Below, piece after piece: positions 53,659 through 63,696 of a stretch of DNA of 64,000 nt. This stretch comes from Thalassolituus hydrocarboniclasticus (lineage in GTDB: Bacteria > Pseudomonadota > Gammaproteobacteria > Pseudomonadales > Oceanobacteraceae), in assembly GCF_025345565.1 (NCBI RefSeq), contig NZ_CP054475.1:949501-1013500 (forward strand), given 5' to 3'. Position 1 is the first letter of the stretch. Every line of letters begins with the position of its first letter. Below the pieces are notes generated by a model. It was not told the origin of the DNA and searched no databases. It worked only from the letters and a program-made list of their open reading frames with translations. The position numbers were made by a program, and so were the translations under genes.

Positions 53659-54276
53659 ATGCAACAACTCAGCGAGCAATGGCAGCAACAGGCGCAGCAG
53701 TGGGGGGCCGGCAGTCAGGCCTGCCAGCAGGTGTTTAACCTGCTGCAGAGCAGCTACAGCGGCGCGCAGCGCTTCTACCACGGCATTGGCCATATCCGGC
53801 AGATGCTGGAGCTGGCGGAGCAACAGCGCGCGGCGATAGCAGACTGGCCGGCGTTCTTCTTTGCCATCTGGTTTCACGATCTGATTCAGCAGAACAAAGG
53901 CAATAACGAAGAGCTGAGTGCGGCTCTGGCGCGCGAATATCTGCAGCCGCTGGCGGTTCCTGAAGCGGTGATCGCCAAAGCCGAACAACTGATTCTGGCA
54001 ACCCGCACTCATCAGTATCAGGCCGACGGTGATGTGCAACTGTTTATGGATATCGACCTGTCGATACTGGCCGCCGAACCTGCGGCTTACCGTGCTTATG
54101 CCAGCCAGTGCCGCAAAGAATACTTTCTGCCCGACTTTGTTTACCGCTTTGGCCGTCGCCGTTTTCTGCATGAGCTGTCAGGGCGCGAATGGATCTTCTC
54201 CAGCCCGTATTTCAGACAACACAGTGAGCAGGTTGCCCGCGCCAATATTCACTGGGAGCTGGAGGAGTGGTTATGA
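53659..54276 (+). CDS. HD-superfamily metal-dependent phosphohydrolase
   Basis: 205 residues from the ATG at 53659 (AAGGAG eight bases upstream). The frame opens earlier, but that part covers operator O2. The HD signature is split as in this COG4339-type family: RFYHGIGHIRQML (first His pair), FAIWFHDLIQQN (HD) and MDIDLSILAAEP (late Asp). Substrate unknown; such proteins may act on nucleotides. The stop overlaps the next start (ATGA). Its promoter sits between two TetR operators, so it is probably inducible. Confidence 0.85.
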   Translation: MQQLSEQWQQQAQQWGAGSQACQQVFNLLQSSYSGAQRFYHGIGHIRQMLELAEQQRAAIADWPAFFFAIWFHDLIQQNKGNNEELSAALAREYLQPLAVPEAVIAKAEQLILATRTHQYQADGDVQLFMDIDLSILAAEPAAYRAYASQCRKEYFLPDFVYRFGRRRFLHELSGREWIFSSPYFRQHSEQVARANIHWELEEWL

Positions 54277-54656
54277 GCCTTTTTAAAAAAATCAGCGACG
54301 GCTGGCAGCGTGCGGTTAATGGTAACGTTGTGAGAGAGCCTGATGTGAAATTTACTGACCGCGGCATGCATATCACCCAGGGCAATGGCATCGAGCTGGA
54401 TATTGCTTTCAGCGCCATAGACCAGATCGACATTATCACCACCGACCAGGGCCCGTGGCGGGAAGATGTCTGGTGGTGTTTTTACCTGAGCAATGAAGAG
54501 AAGCCGGTGTATTTACCGCAGGGCATTAAAGGGGAAGACCAGATACTGCTCGTGCTGGAAAAGCACTTTGCCGGAATCGATTTTCAGACGTTTATTATGG
54601 CTATGGGCTCGGCAGAAAATGCGGTGTTTAATCTGTGGCGACGGGCGGAAGGCTGA
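54273..54656 (+). CDS. Hypothetical protein coupled to the HD hydrolase
   Basis: 127 residues from the ATG at 54273, which overlaps the previous stop and has GGAGGAGTGGTT upstream. It begins MSLFKKISDGWQRAV and then appears as a mixed alpha/beta domain: VKFTDRGMHITQGNGIELDI, FSAIDQIDIITTDQGPW and FYLSNEEKPVYLPQG. It might be a PH-like or small sensory domain, but no family is recognised. Being second in a TetR-controlled pair suggests a shared role with the hydrolase. Confidence 0.65.
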   Translation: MSLFKKISDGWQRAVNGNVVREPDVKFTDRGMHITQGNGIELDIAFSAIDQIDIITTDQGPWREDVWWCFYLSNEEKPVYLPQGIKGEDQILLVLEKHFAGIDFQTFIMAMGSAENAVFNLWRRAEG

Positions 54657-54660
54657 GCAT

Positions 54661-54688
54661 CTGGCTCCCACGCAGAGCGTGGGAACGA
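54661..54688. repeat. Single palindromic repeat at the left border of the helicase island
   Basis: CTGGCTCCCACGCAGAGCGTGGGAACGA, the same module as the 50.2-50.5 kb cluster and 59104-59131. It lies five bases after the last core-like gene and about 120 bases before the helicase stop codon. 54689-54806 holds a small hairpin (GCTTGT-AACTCG-ACAAGC) and nothing else recognisable. Confidence 0.8.
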
Positions 54689-54806
54689 TAAAAGAGTCCA
54701 TGCCTGTTATCAGACTGGAAATCAATGGAGTTTAGAGTGTGTGTCCGCTAGCGCTTGATTGCACAACGCTTGTAACTCGACAAGCACATTGCTCGCTCAG
54801 TTTAAG

Positions 54807-57800
54807 TTATGCATCTCCTGAAAGGCGCTTCCATATCTTCTGATAATCCTCACCAGAGAGTGATGAGTTCTCTGGCTTCAAACGGGTCCAATCATCCGGT
54901 TTCAAAGATTTCAAATATTCACTGGCTTTTCGAGGCGACAGAATATTTTCCGCACCGGCTTCAGTTCGAGCCTTAAAGTCTTCACCGGCACGTTCAGCAA
55001 TGCTTCGTGGAACGCTGTTCATGCGCATCAACACACCTTCTTCGGTTTTCACACCATGGTAAAGCATAGCTGGGAGGTTATTTAATCTACGCTTTTCTTC
55101 GTCTGTCATGGCTTCAAAATCAAGCCCTGAAGTTGGCATTTTACTTAATGCCGACAACCCCCAAGCGCCATTGTTAGCCAAGTCTCTATACACCGCTCTA
55201 CAAGCTTTAGAGATTTGATCTGTAAGGCTATCACCTTCAAAGTAAGTCTTCGCTATAGACTCAATGGAGCTGCCTGTTACCCAAGCCTGGGTAATATCAG
55301 CAAGTTTACGATGACTATTGCCCTGACCTTTACTGATCTCTCGCAGGCTCTCTTGTAACTGCGGAACCTTAAGCATAATCCCCATTAAGCTTGGCAACAC
55401 AGACTTTGATTTATCACCAAATAGGCTCGAAGGCTCCCAATCCGAAAGCGTTAATTTATTTTCAAGGTTATTCAAATCCAATAAAGTTGAACGAACACCC
55501 TCAGGAGAGAAACCGGTAACATCAGCAAGCGAAGCATTTTCTGGATGCTCAGCTAACGTTCTAACATATCCTTTGGTGGCTTCAAGAAGCGCGTCGGCTT
55601 TTTCTTGCGAAGCCTGATCAGCCTTAGCGCGAAGAGAACCAAAGCCATAGGTATTTCGCAATAATTGTTCTGCTTCACCAATTACAGCGTCCAAATTACG
55701 TTTTTCATTCCACAAATGAGCGATATAGCTTCTGAAGTCAGCCCATTGTTCTTGCTGCATAACCAAAGATAAGTTTGCTAATTCCCCCGCAGCTTGAAGA
55801 TCATCTAGCATTCCTTCCAAGCGGGAAACTAACGATGCGGTTGCATCACTAACATATTTTCGGATCTCATTCGGTTCTTTGCCCGCAGCAATACCGATAA
55901 CGCCGACGCTATCATGGCCGATACGCCCAGCACGACCCGCGAGGTTCCAAAATGCCCGATGCGACATTTCATTGCCGTAAGGTAATTTTCTCGTCGCAAG
56001 AAAAACAGATGAAACAGGGAAGTTAAGCCCTTGTGCAATGGTTGTCGTTGCACACATCACCCGAATATGGCCGGCTTCTGTAAGCCACTCGATTAATGAA
56101 AGCGCCTCAGCAGGTAAACCAGCATGATGCACAACGACACCTTTTGACAGCATATCAATTAGCTCGAAGTCCTCGCTAATCTCAGCAGCAAGAAAACGCT
56201 GAACCAGTTTAATGTCTTCATGCACCTGGACCAAAGGTTCAAGCTCTTCTGCAACTTTACGAGCAATACTCCAGGCATCTGGAATCGTCTGCGCCACCGC
56301 AATACTGGTACCACGCTTAGAGAACACCTTAGCCATAGCAACAGCCTGTGTTGCAAGCCCTTTAGCGCTAGAGTAAGTCAGTTTTTGCAGAGGTCGGTTA
56401 CCATCTACATTGTGGATTCCTTTAAGATGAATCGTACGTTGAGTGGTCGTCAACGTTTCAAAACTTAAATTCCAATCACCACGTTTTTCACCTTTGTGGA
56501 TATCGAATAAGCCAACAATTCTCTCGTTCGGTTGCCACGCTGAAGTACCTAAGCTGATGCTTCGGCCGCGATCAGCAGCTAGCCATTGAGCTAAATCGTT
56601 AGCATTCGGAACAAATGGCATCAATAGTAAAAAGTTTGCCCGAGGTGATTCTTGCTTAATCGTTGCAAGCAGAAGTTCAATCCGCAATCCACGCGATTCA
56701 TCTTCAATATTGTGAGCTTCATCCATCACAACCAAGGCCAATGGACGAGCGACTTTTTTGTTCCTCATCACCAACTGAAGTTTCTCAGGTGTAGCAACCA
56801 AAACCTGAAAAGCACGTGCTTCACCCAAAAGAGCTTCTTCAAAAGCATCTACTTCAATCGCGCCAGTTAACGGCTCAACTTGAATGCCTAATGGGCCAAA
56901 ATCTTCACGTAATCGACGGGTAATTTGAGCAACCAAAGCACGAGTTGGCGCAACATAGGCCACCCAACCATCATCCCGATCAAATTGGTTAAGTGCTTGC
57001 AACATACGGAATTGCGCCAGCGCTGTTTTACCGCCTGATGTAGGCAAATCAACAATTACCGCTCTGCTGGCTTGGTCGAGTAAACCTTGCTCTTGAAGCG
57101 CAGCTCGTTGCGGCGGTAATAGCTCAAAGAAGCTCTTGTGCTTTGTTACATGGGAAACAAAGCGAGTCACACGGGAGTTAACCGTATGAGCCACCCACCA
57201 TAACGAGCCTGCGACCATTTTTCGGCTTGCGACATGTAGCCAGCGTAAGATCATTTCGAGTTGCGGGTCTTTCGAGGCTTGAGCCGCTTTTTGCGCCGCT
57301 TCAAAATGCTGATCTAATTGCGCATCTATCGCTACCGGTTCGCCTTGCAGCATGTACACAGCTAAACGCTCAGTTGCTTTTGCCCAGTGATAAAGCGCTA
57401 CTAATCGCATGGCTATGCTTTGCGCCTCTGCACCTTGGCTTTGTTCTAGTAACGCTTTTTCGTAGTTTGCTTGATCGTTTCGTAAGCCAAGCACAATCTC
57501 TGAAATCTGATCTAAGTCGTCCCAGCGGTTTTTACGTAGCAGCCGTAACCAACAATCAAAAATTCGGTATAGCAAACGCTTATCCCAAGTGACACCTGCC
57601 ACACTGGGTACTGCTACTGTACTGTGTTGCTCTTGAAACCATCGACGCAAGTCAGTCCAGCGATCTGCGCAGTAGGCTAAACCCGACACATGCAAAACAT
57701 GAAACAAGCGCGCCTCATTGTCACTAGGTACGGGTAATACACGATAAAGCCCGAACGCCCGAAACGCGCCAGCTTGTGCAAGCTCACGAATATTTTTATT

Positions 57801-58049
57801 GTCTTGATTGGCTACGGGGTGCAACAAAGCGCCAATGCCTTCGATCGCGGCCAACTCATACGCCGTCGCTACTTGCTCTAACAAGTCGCTGTCAAATTCA
57901 GTTGCCGCATGTTCAAGTAGATTACTCAGCGCCACATCAACCAAGCGCCGCTCAGCCATTTCCATAGCAGCAACACGCCGTTCGTCGTGAATGGACTGAA
58001 CAGCCCAATGCTGATCTACCTGCAGTAAGTGCTCTTGTGAAAGCGTCAT
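54807..58049 (-). CDS. Ski2-like superfamily 2 helicase, probable defence protein
   Basis: 1080 residues. Residues 1-305 are helical and unfamiliar. The helicase core follows: Walker A PTSGGKTALAQ (336-346), YVAPTRALVAQ (365-375), DEAH in VVMDEAHNIED (443-446), PFVPNANDLAQWL, HHAGLP (641-646), CATTTIAQGLNFPV (motif V, about 666-679) and NLAGRAGRIGHD (702-713). These are Ski2-like motifs, as in HamB of Hachiman and other antiphage helicases. The C-terminal 350 residues are helical. A strong GGAGG precedes the ATG, which overlaps the nuclease-like gene by four bases. GC is visibly lower than in the flanking core genes. Confidence 0.85.
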   Translation of the reverse strand: MTLSQEHLLQVDQHWAVQSIHDERRVAAMEMAERRLVDVALSNLLEHAATEFDSDLLEQVATAYELAAIEGIGALLHPVANQDNKNIRELAQAGAFRAFGLYRVLPVPSDNEARLFHVLHVSGLAYCADRWTDLRRWFQEQHSTVAVPSVAGVTWDKRLLYRIFDCWLRLLRKNRWDDLDQISEIVLGLRNDQANYEKALLEQSQGAEAQSIAMRLVALYHWAKATERLAVYMLQGEPVAIDAQLDQHFEAAQKAAQASKDPQLEMILRWLHVASRKMVAGSLWWVAHTVNSRVTRFVSHVTKHKSFFELLPPQRAALQEQGLLDQASRAVIVDLPTSGGKTALAQFRMLQALNQFDRDDGWVAYVAPTRALVAQITRRLREDFGPLGIQVEPLTGAIEVDAFEEALLGEARAFQVLVATPEKLQLVMRNKKVARPLALVVMDEAHNIEDESRGLRIELLLATIKQESPRANFLLLMPFVPNANDLAQWLAADRGRSISLGTSAWQPNERIVGLFDIHKGEKRGDWNLSFETLTTTQRTIHLKGIHNVDGNRPLQKLTYSSAKGLATQAVAMAKVFSKRGTSIAVAQTIPDAWSIARKVAEELEPLVQVHEDIKLVQRFLAAEISEDFELIDMLSKGVVVHHAGLPAEALSLIEWLTEAGHIRVMCATTTIAQGLNFPVSSVFLATRKLPYGNEMSHRAFWNLAGRAGRIGHDSVGVIGIAAGKEPNEIRKYVSDATASLVSRLEGMLDDLQAAGELANLSLVMQQEQWADFRSYIAHLWNEKRNLDAVIGEAEQLLRNTYGFGSLRAKADQASQEKADALLEATKGYVRTLAEHPENASLADVTGFSPEGVRSTLLDLNNLENKLTLSDWEPSSLFGDKSKSVLPSLMGIMLKVPQLQESLREISKGQGNSHRKLADITQAWVTGSSIESIAKTYFEGDSLTDQISKACRAVYRDLANNGAWGLSALSKMPTSGLDFEAMTDEEKRRLNNLPAMLYHGVKTEEGVLMRMNSVPRSIAERAGEDFKARTEAGAENILSPRKASEYLKSLKPDDWTRLKPENSSLSGEDYQKIWKRLSGDA

Positions 58050-58843
58050 GACGCCTCCTGCATAGCCGCTTGAGCACGAGCAGACAGCGTACCAATCATG
58101 TTAAGGGGAAGGTATAAAGCGTACATTTCAATATCAGTTTGCACTGGACAATCGGCCGCCAGTGCTTTTGCTCGGCCAGCAATATCAGAAGCGCTTGGGG
58201 CAATATCGCGCACCAAAATACCATAAACAGCAACGTCCGTTGTATTCGAGCTAAAATAGCGTTTGGCAGCGCTTTTAAACATCGGCTCCCAAGGTGCTTG
58301 CACCGCATGAAGACCTAAATAACGTAAGAGAGCATCTTTTACTTGGCGATTATCTCGTAGCCCAGACAATTGGTTACCCAAGCTGGTCATAACGCTTGGC
58401 GGTGTTTTGTTCTCTTCAGACGTTTTTACTTCACCAAACGCAAAACGGTAAGGATACTCAGCATCGTTTACAGGCTGAAACCCGGTCAAATCGCACCCTG
58501 CTGGGCTTGCGTTCGGATTTTTAAGATCACGTCCTGTTGGCCACGGAAACACACAATTGCCTTTGTCCACCACAAAGGCTTCGGCAATAGCTTCGCCCAC
58601 TCGCCAGTTATCTGGCACAGTTTCATCTGTCAGTGCTTGGCGTAAACCTTCTTGCTCAAATTCAGTGCTCACGACACTGCCAAGTAACTCCTGGAGCTCA
58701 TCATTGCCTGCGGTATCTTGCAAAATATCCTTTACGGGGCCAGCTAACATCTCGCTCACTTGCTCGTCTTGATAAGACAAACCATGAGCAATTACAGGCT
58801 GGGTGCCAGCATCATAAGCAAGCGTCGGTGTAGGCATAGGCAT
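58046..58843 (-). CDS. PD-(D/E)XK-like nuclease candidate (HamA/DUF1837-like?)
   Basis: 265 residues from the ATG at 58843 (GGAG nine bases upstream; a TTG precedes it). A restriction-nuclease-like signature is visible: WRVGEAIAEAFV (helix with Glu, about 80-91), GCDLTGFQ with an Asp near 118, then FAFGEVKTSEE with E-x-K near 138-140. This E..D..ExK order fits PD-(D/E)XK folds. Overlap with a Ski2-like helicase gene makes it the likely effector of a nuclease-helicase defence pair, as HamA is in Hachiman. Membership of DUF1837 cannot be confirmed by eye. Confidence 0.65.
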   Translation of the reverse strand: MPMPTPTLAYDAGTQPVIAHGLSYQDEQVSEMLAGPVKDILQDTAGNDELQELLGSVVSTEFEQEGLRQALTDETVPDNWRVGEAIAEAFVVDKGNCVFPWPTGRDLKNPNASPAGCDLTGFQPVNDAEYPYRFAFGEVKTSEENKTPPSVMTSLGNQLSGLRDNRQVKDALLRYLGLHAVQAPWEPMFKSAAKRYFSSNTTDVAVYGILVRDIAPSASDIAGRAKALAADCPVQTDIEMYALYLPLNMIGTLSARAQAAMQEAS

Positions 58844-59112
58844 CAAACCAATTCTCCATAAAAGGCTTTGTCCATAATCGAAGGCATCAGAACTTCCAGT
58901 TCGGTCTCATTTCCGATTGAACTTATGGCATAACTACGAATTTGATTACACCGAAGGTTATAGCGGCTAGAGGAGCGTGATGCATTCTTTAACCTTTTCA
59001 TCGCTATAGTCCAGTTTTTTTGTACTAACAAAGAATATGGAGCAACGCGAGTGACATTACTTACACTTGGTACGTCTTTAGTAAGCACTTGCTTAAGCCG
59101 CTGCGTTCCCAC
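58843..59112 (-). CDS. Small upstream ORF of the helicase operon, probably 5'-truncated
   Basis: Up to 89 codons, but the only early start (GTG 59112) lies inside the palindromic repeat and has no ribosome-binding site; an internal ATG at 59001 gives 52 residues. The stop overlaps the nuclease-like start (TGATG), so the 3' end is organised as a real gene. The composition is basic (MKRLKNASRSSSRYNLR), ending in ELEVLMPSIMDKAFYGELV. It may be a small third component, or the remnant of a longer gene cut off when the repeat-bounded junction formed. Confidence 0.45.
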   Translation of the reverse strand: MGTQRLKQVLTKDVPSVSNVTRVAPYSLLVQKNWTIAMKRLKNASRSSSRYNLRCNQIRSYAISSIGNETELEVLMPSIMDKAFYGELV

Positions 59113-59131
59113 GCCGAAGCGTGGGAACGAG
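59104..59131. repeat. Single palindromic repeat at the right border of the helicase island
   Basis: CGTTCCCACGCCGAAGCGTGGGAACGAG: 12-bp arms (CGTTCCCACGCC-like) around a short centre. Same family as 54661-54688. It separates the helicase operon from the gcvP stop at 59148 and supplies the first codons of the small upstream ORF. Confidence 0.85.
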
Positions 59132-59147
59132 AAAACTACGAAAACAT

Positions 59148-62075
59148 TCAGTCCTCGTAATTCTCAATCGCCGGGCAAGAACAAATCAGGTTGCGGTCGC
59201 CGTACACATCATCAATACGGCCAACGGTTGGCCAGAATTTATGGGCACCGAGTTCTTTAACCGGGTAAGCGGCCAGTTCGCGGCTGTATGGACGATCCCA
59301 TTCGCCGGCAATTACCGGTGCGGTGTGCGGGGCGTTTTTCAGCGGGTTGTTTTCCGCATCCAGTTCGCCGCGCAGTACCGCGTCGATTTCGCCTTTGATG
59401 CTGATCATGGCGTCAGCAAAGCGGTCGATTTCGGCTTTGGATTCCGATTCGGTCGGCTCGATCATAAAGGTGCCTGCAACCGGGAACGACATGGTCGGCG
59501 CGTGGAAACCGTAGTCCATTAAGCGCTTGGCGATATCTACTTCGGTAATGCCGCTTTCGGCTTTCAGCGGACGCAGGTCAACAATACATTCGTGCGCCAC
59601 ACGGCCGTTCTGGCCGGAGTACAGAATCGGGTAGTGAGCCGATAAGCGCTTGGCCAGGTAGTTGGCTTTCAGCAGTGCGTTTTGGGTCGCACGACGCAGA
59701 CCTTTGCCGCCCATCAGGGTGATGTACATCCAGCTGATGGTGAGAATGCTGGCGGAGCCGTAAGGCGCAGCCGATACCGCGCCATTGCCTTTGGCTTCGT
59801 TCTCCAGCGGGCGTACCGCGTGGTTGGCCACGAATGGCGCCAGATGTTTGGCAACACCGATAGGGCCCATGCCCGGGCCGCCGCCGCCGTGTGGAATGGC
59901 GAAGGTTTTGTGCAGGTTCATGTGCGATACGTCGGCACCGATAAAGGCCGGCTGGGTAATGCCCACCTGTGCGTTCAGGTTGGCGCCGTCCATATACACC
60001 TGGCCGCCGAGGCTGTGTACCAGATCGCAGATTTCACGCACGCCCTGCTCGTAAATACCGTGGGTCGACGGGTAGGTCAGCATCAGGCACGACAGCTGGT
60101 CGCCGATTTCTTCGGCTTTTTTCTTCAGGTCGTCAAAGTCGACGTTACCTTCGTCATCGCAGTTGGTGACCACAACGCGCATCGAGGCCATTTGCGCCGA
60201 CGCCGGGTTAGTACCGTGGGCAGAGCGCGGAATCAAACAGACGTTACGGTGACCTTCGCCACGGCTCTCGTGGTATTTCTTGATCGCCAGCAGACCGGCG
60301 TATTCGCCCTGCGCACCGGAGTTCGGTTGCATACAGATGGCGTCAAAACCGGTAACGGCTTTGAGGTAGTCGTCCAGCTCGGCAATCATCTGCTCGTAGC
60401 CAACAGTCTGTGACTTAGGCGCGAACGGGTGAATATTGGAGAACTCAGGCCAGGTAACCGGAATCATTTCGGTGGTGGCGTTCAGTTTCATGGTGCAGGA
60501 ACCCAGCGTGATCATGCTGTGGTTCATGGCCAGGTCTTTCGACTCCAGACGCTTCATATAACGCAGCATTTCATGCTCGGTATGGTAGCGGTTGAAGGTC
60601 GGGTGGGTCAGGAATTCGGTGTTACGTGCCTGACCGGCGTCGATGCTGTTGGAACCGCTGGCAACAATCTGCGCATCCAGTGCGTATACATCCAGACCGT
60701 GACCTTCGCCGAGAATAATATCGAACAGTTCCTGTACATCGGCTGCAGAAGTTTTCTCGTGCAGGCTGACACCCAGAGTGTTTGCGGCCATACCCAGAGC
60801 GGCGTCGTCGCGCAGGTTCACTTCACGCGCTTCGGCACGGGCCAGTAGTGCGGCTTTGTCGCTGGCGTTAAAGGTCAGGGTGTCGAACCAGTGGTTGTTG
60901 ACCAGCTCAATGCCTTTAGCCTGCAGGCCTGCTGCCAGAATATCGGTTAAGCGGTGAATTCGGCCGGCAATGGTCTTCAGACCTTGTGGGCCGTGGTAGA
61001 CGGCGTAGAAGGAACTCAGGTTGGCCAGCAGCACCTGCGCAGTACAGATGTTGGAGTTGGCCTTCTCACGGCGGATATGCTGTTCACGGGTCTGCAGTGC
61101 CATACGCAGCGCAGGCTTGCCCTGAGCGTCAATGGATACACCGATAATACGGCCGGGAATATTACGCTTGTACGCATCGCGGGTGGCAAAGAACGCCGCG
61201 TGCGGGCCACCAAAGCCCATCGGCACGCCGAAGTGCTGGGCGTTACCCAGCACGATGTCGGCACCCATTTCGCCCGGTGCTTTCAGCATCACCAGCGCCA
61301 TCAGGTCGGTGGCCACGGCGGCCAGTGCGTCTTTGGCGTGCAGGGCGGTAATCACATCGGTGAAGTCACGCACATCACCGTTTTTACCCGGATACTGGAA
61401 CAGGGCACCGAATACATCGGCGTCGGCAGCGGCATCCGCCGGGCCAACCAGTACGTCCCAGCCAAAGGCTTCGGCGCGGGTTTTGACCACGTCGATGGTC
61501 TGCGGCAGGCAGTTTTCATCGATATAGAAGGTGTTGGATTTGTTTTTCTTTACCGAGCGCTTGGCCATGGCCATGGCTTCGGCAGCGGCGGTGCCTTCGT
61601 CCAGCAGGGAGGCGTTGGCCAGTTCCATACCGGTAAAGTCGATCACCATTTGCTGGAAGTTGAGCAGGGCTTCGAGACGGCCCTGGGCAATTTCCGGCTG
61701 GTAAGGGGTGTAGGCGGTGTACCAGCCCGGATTTTCCAGCACATTGCGCAGAATCACCGGCGGAATAATGGTGTCGTGGTAACCCAGACCGATGTAGCTT
61801 TTAAAGATCTTATTTTGGGCGGCCAGCGCTTTTAAATAATTCAGCGCATCGTATTCCGTTTTGCCGTCGGCAATATCAAGGAAAGGCGCACGCAGAATAT
61901 CAGCGGGGACGATTTCGGCGCTCAGGGCTTCCAGCGAGTCGGCACCAACGGCAGCCAGCAGAGCGGCTTCTTCGTTGCTGTCCGGGCCTGCGCCATTGGA
62001 GGCAATATGACGGCCGATAAAATTATCGCGTTGTTCCAGATCTTTAAGAGACAGTGTGGTCATGGGAGAACTCAA
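59148..62075 (-). CDS. gcvP: Glycine dehydrogenase (decarboxylating), P protein
   Basis: 975-residue PLP enzyme of the glycine cleavage system: decarboxylates glycine and passes the aminomethyl group to lipoylated GcvH. It starts [15 protein letters not shown] and contains [10 protein letters not shown]-type residues ([18 protein letters not shown]), [19 protein letters not shown], and the PLP-lysine region [19 protein letters not shown] (about residue 720). Length fits the fused single-chain P protein. It lies 93 bases after gcvH on the minus strand. Its 3' end adjoins the repeat that borders the helicase island. Confidence 0.98.
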   Translation of the reverse strand: MSSPMTTLSLKDLEQRDNFIGRHIASNGAGPDSNEEAALLAAVGADSLEALSAEIVPADILRAPFLDIADGKTEYDALNYLKALAAQNKIFKSYIGLGYHDTIIPPVILRNVLENPGWYTAYTPYQPEIAQGRLEALLNFQQMVIDFTGMELANASLLDEGTAAAEAMAMAKRSVKKNKSNTFYIDENCLPQTIDVVKTRAEAFGWDVLVGPADAAADADVFGALFQYPGKNGDVRDFTDVITALHAKDALAAVATDLMALVMLKAPGEMGADIVLGNAQHFGVPMGFGGPHAAFFATRDAYKRNIPGRIIGVSIDAQGKPALRMALQTREQHIRREKANSNICTAQVLLANLSSFYAVYHGPQGLKTIAGRIHRLTDILAAGLQAKGIELVNNHWFDTLTFNASDKAALLARAEAREVNLRDDAALGMAANTLGVSLHEKTSAADVQELFDIILGEGHGLDVYALDAQIVASGSNSIDAGQARNTEFLTHPTFNRYHTEHEMLRYMKRLESKDLAMNHSMITLGSCTMKLNATTEMIPVTWPEFSNIHPFAPKSQTVGYEQMIAELDDYLKAVTGFDAICMQPNSGAQGEYAGLLAIKKYHESRGEGHRNVCLIPRSAHGTNPASAQMASMRVVVTNCDDEGNVDFDDLKKKAEEIGDQLSCLMLTYPSTHGIYEQGVREICDLVHSLGGQVYMDGANLNAQVGITQPAFIGADVSHMNLHKTFAIPHGGGGPGMGPIGVAKHLAPFVANHAVRPLENEAKGNGAVSAAPYGSASILTISWMYITLMGGKGLRRATQNALLKANYLAKRLSAHYPILYSGQNGRVAHECIVDLRPLKAESGITEVDIAKRLMDYGFHAPTMSFPVAGTFMIEPTESESKAEIDRFADAMISIKGEIDAVLRGELDAENNPLKNAPHTAPVIAGEWDRPYSRELAAYPVKELGAHKFWPTVGRIDDVYGDRNLICSCPAIENYED

Positions 62076-62168
62076 AAAAGTTAAAACGGATGCGCTTGGT
62101 GAGAACCTGCCGCTGGCGGTGTTAACGGCAGTCCGCCTGCGGCCGGGCCGCAGGTGGACAGAAGCGTC

Positions 62169-62552
62169 TTATTCGCAGGCGGCTGCGTAGGCTTCGGCGT
62201 CGAGCAGGTTGTTCAGGTCGTCGGCGTTAGCCAGTTCCATTTTGAAGAACCAGGCATTGCCGTACGGATCTTCGTTGGCCATTTCCGGTGCATCAACCAG
62301 CGCGTCGTTCACGGCGATGATTTTACCGGCCAGTGGCGCGTAGATGTCGGACGCGGCTTTTACCGATTCAACCACGGCGATGTCCTGCTCGGCTTCCACT
62401 TCGGCGCCGACTTCCGGCAGTTCAACGAATACCACATCACCCAGCTGAGCCTGGGCAAAATCGGTAATACCGATGGTTACGGTGCCGTCGGCTTCGAGAC
62501 GGATCCACTCATGGGAAGTCACGTATTTCAGTTCGGCTGGGATATTGCTCAT
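62169..62552 (-). CDS. gcvH: Glycine cleavage system H protein
   Basis: 127-residue lipoyl carrier. ATG 62552 is chosen because [18 protein letters not shown] is the family start and GGAG lies seven bases upstream; a start four codons earlier is possible. [21 protein letters not shown] and [15 protein letters not shown], with the lipoylated Lys, are canonical, followed by [20 protein letters not shown]. Placed between gcvT and gcvP. Confidence 0.97.
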   Translation of the reverse strand: MSNIPAELKYVTSHEWIRLEADGTVTIGITDFAQAQLGDVVFVELPEVGAEVEAEQDIAVVESVKAASDIYAPLAGKIIAVNDALVDAPEMANEDPYGNAWFFKMELANADDLNNLLDAEAYAAACE

Positions 62553-62601
62553 GTTGATCTCCACTCAAAAATAAAAAGCGTAAAACGAATTCGTTAAGGA
62601 A

Positions 62602-63696
62602 TCAGAACTGCTGCTTGCCGTTACGGACGAAAGGCAGCTTAACCACGCGTGCGGGCACTAATTTACCACGCATTTCCACCAGACACTTGTCTGCGGTGCC
62701 AACCGGTACACGCGCCATGGCAATAGAATACTCCAGGCTTGGGGAGAAGGTGCCGGAGGTGATTTCACCCTCACCAACGCCTTCAACCACAACCTTCTGG
62801 TGCGAACGCATTACACCGCGCTCTTCCAGTACCAGGCCAACCTGCTTCAGCGCCTGCTGTGGGTTGGCTGCGCGCTCAGCTTTTTCGGCTTCCAGTGCGG
62901 CACGGCCGATAAAATCACGCTCTGCTGGTTCCCAGGCAATGGTCCAGCCCATGCCGGCCTGCAGTGGCGAAATGCTTTCGTCCATATCGTTGCCGTACAG
63001 ATTCATACCGGCTTCCAGACGCAGGGTGTCACGTGCGCCCAGACCGGCCGGAGCAACACCGGCATCCAGCAGCTGCTGCCAGAATGCCGCTACTTCGGCT
63101 TCCGGCACCATAATTTCCAGACCGTCTTCACCGGTGTAACCGGTGCGCGCGTAGAACCATTCGCCTTTGCCTTTACCCTGAAAAATCATCAGGCTGTCGA
63201 TCAGTTCGGCGGCTTCCGGTTTAACCTGTTTTACCAGCTCAATGGCTTTCGGCCCCTGGATGGCGACCATCGCCAGCTCAGGACGTTCGGTGAGGCTGAC
63301 TTCAAAGCCTTTGCTCTGACGTGACATCCACTCCAGATCCTTTTCGCGGGTGGAGCAGTTCACCACGGTGCGGTACCAGCCATCCATTTTGTAGACGATT
63401 AAGTCGTCGATCACGCCGCCTTCGTTATTCAGCATGCCGGAGTACAGGGCTTTGCCGCTTTCTTTCAGCTTGGCGACATCGTTGGCCAGCAGTTTCTGCA
63501 GATAGGCGGTGGCATCCGGGCCGCGCACATCAACGATGGTCATATGCGATACGTCGAACATACCGGCCTGCTCGCGCACAGCTTTGTGTTCCTGAATCTG
63601 CGAGCCGTAATGGATGGGCATATCCCAGCCGCCAAAGTCGACGATTTTGCCGTTGGCTTCGAGGTGCTTGGCGTACAGAGCGGTTTGCTTGGCCAT
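62602..63696 (-). CDS. gcvT: Glycine cleavage system T protein (aminomethyltransferase)
   Basis: 364-residue tetrahydrofolate-dependent aminomethyltransferase that releases ammonia and forms 5,10-methylene-THF from the GcvH-bound intermediate. [47 protein letters not shown] and [18 protein letters not shown] are characteristic. AGGACATAAC precedes the ATG. First gene of gcvT-gcvH-gcvP. No glycine riboswitch was recognised in the 300 bases upstream, so control is probably by a regulator such as GcvA. Confidence 0.98.
   Translation of the reverse strand: MAKQTALYAKHLEANGKIVDFGGWDMPIHYGSQIQEHKAVREQAGMFDVSHMTIVDVRGPDATAYLQKLLANDVAKLKESGKALYSGMLNNEGGVIDDLIVYKMDGWYRTVVNCSTREKDLEWMSRQSKGFEVSLTERPELAMVAIQGPKAIELVKQVKPEAAELIDSLMIFQGKGKGEWFYARTGYTGEDGLEIMVPEAEVAAFWQQLLDAGVAPAGLGARDTLRLEAGMNLYGNDMDESISPLQAGMGWTIAWEPAERDFIGRAALEAEKAERAANPQQALKQVGLVLEERGVMRSHQKVVVEGVGEGEITSGTFSPSLEYSIAMARVPVGTADKCLVEMRGKLVPARVVKLPFVRNGKQQF

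Noticed and set aside
54720-54806. attC-like or integron cassette end after the helicase gene
   Set aside because: Some similarity to cassette ends (GTTATGC, a short hairpin), but no proper RYYYAAC/GTTRRRY pair was found.
60954-61835. Long plus-strand frames opposite gcvP
   Set aside because: Mirror frames of GcvP coding sequence; no ribosome-binding sites or domains.
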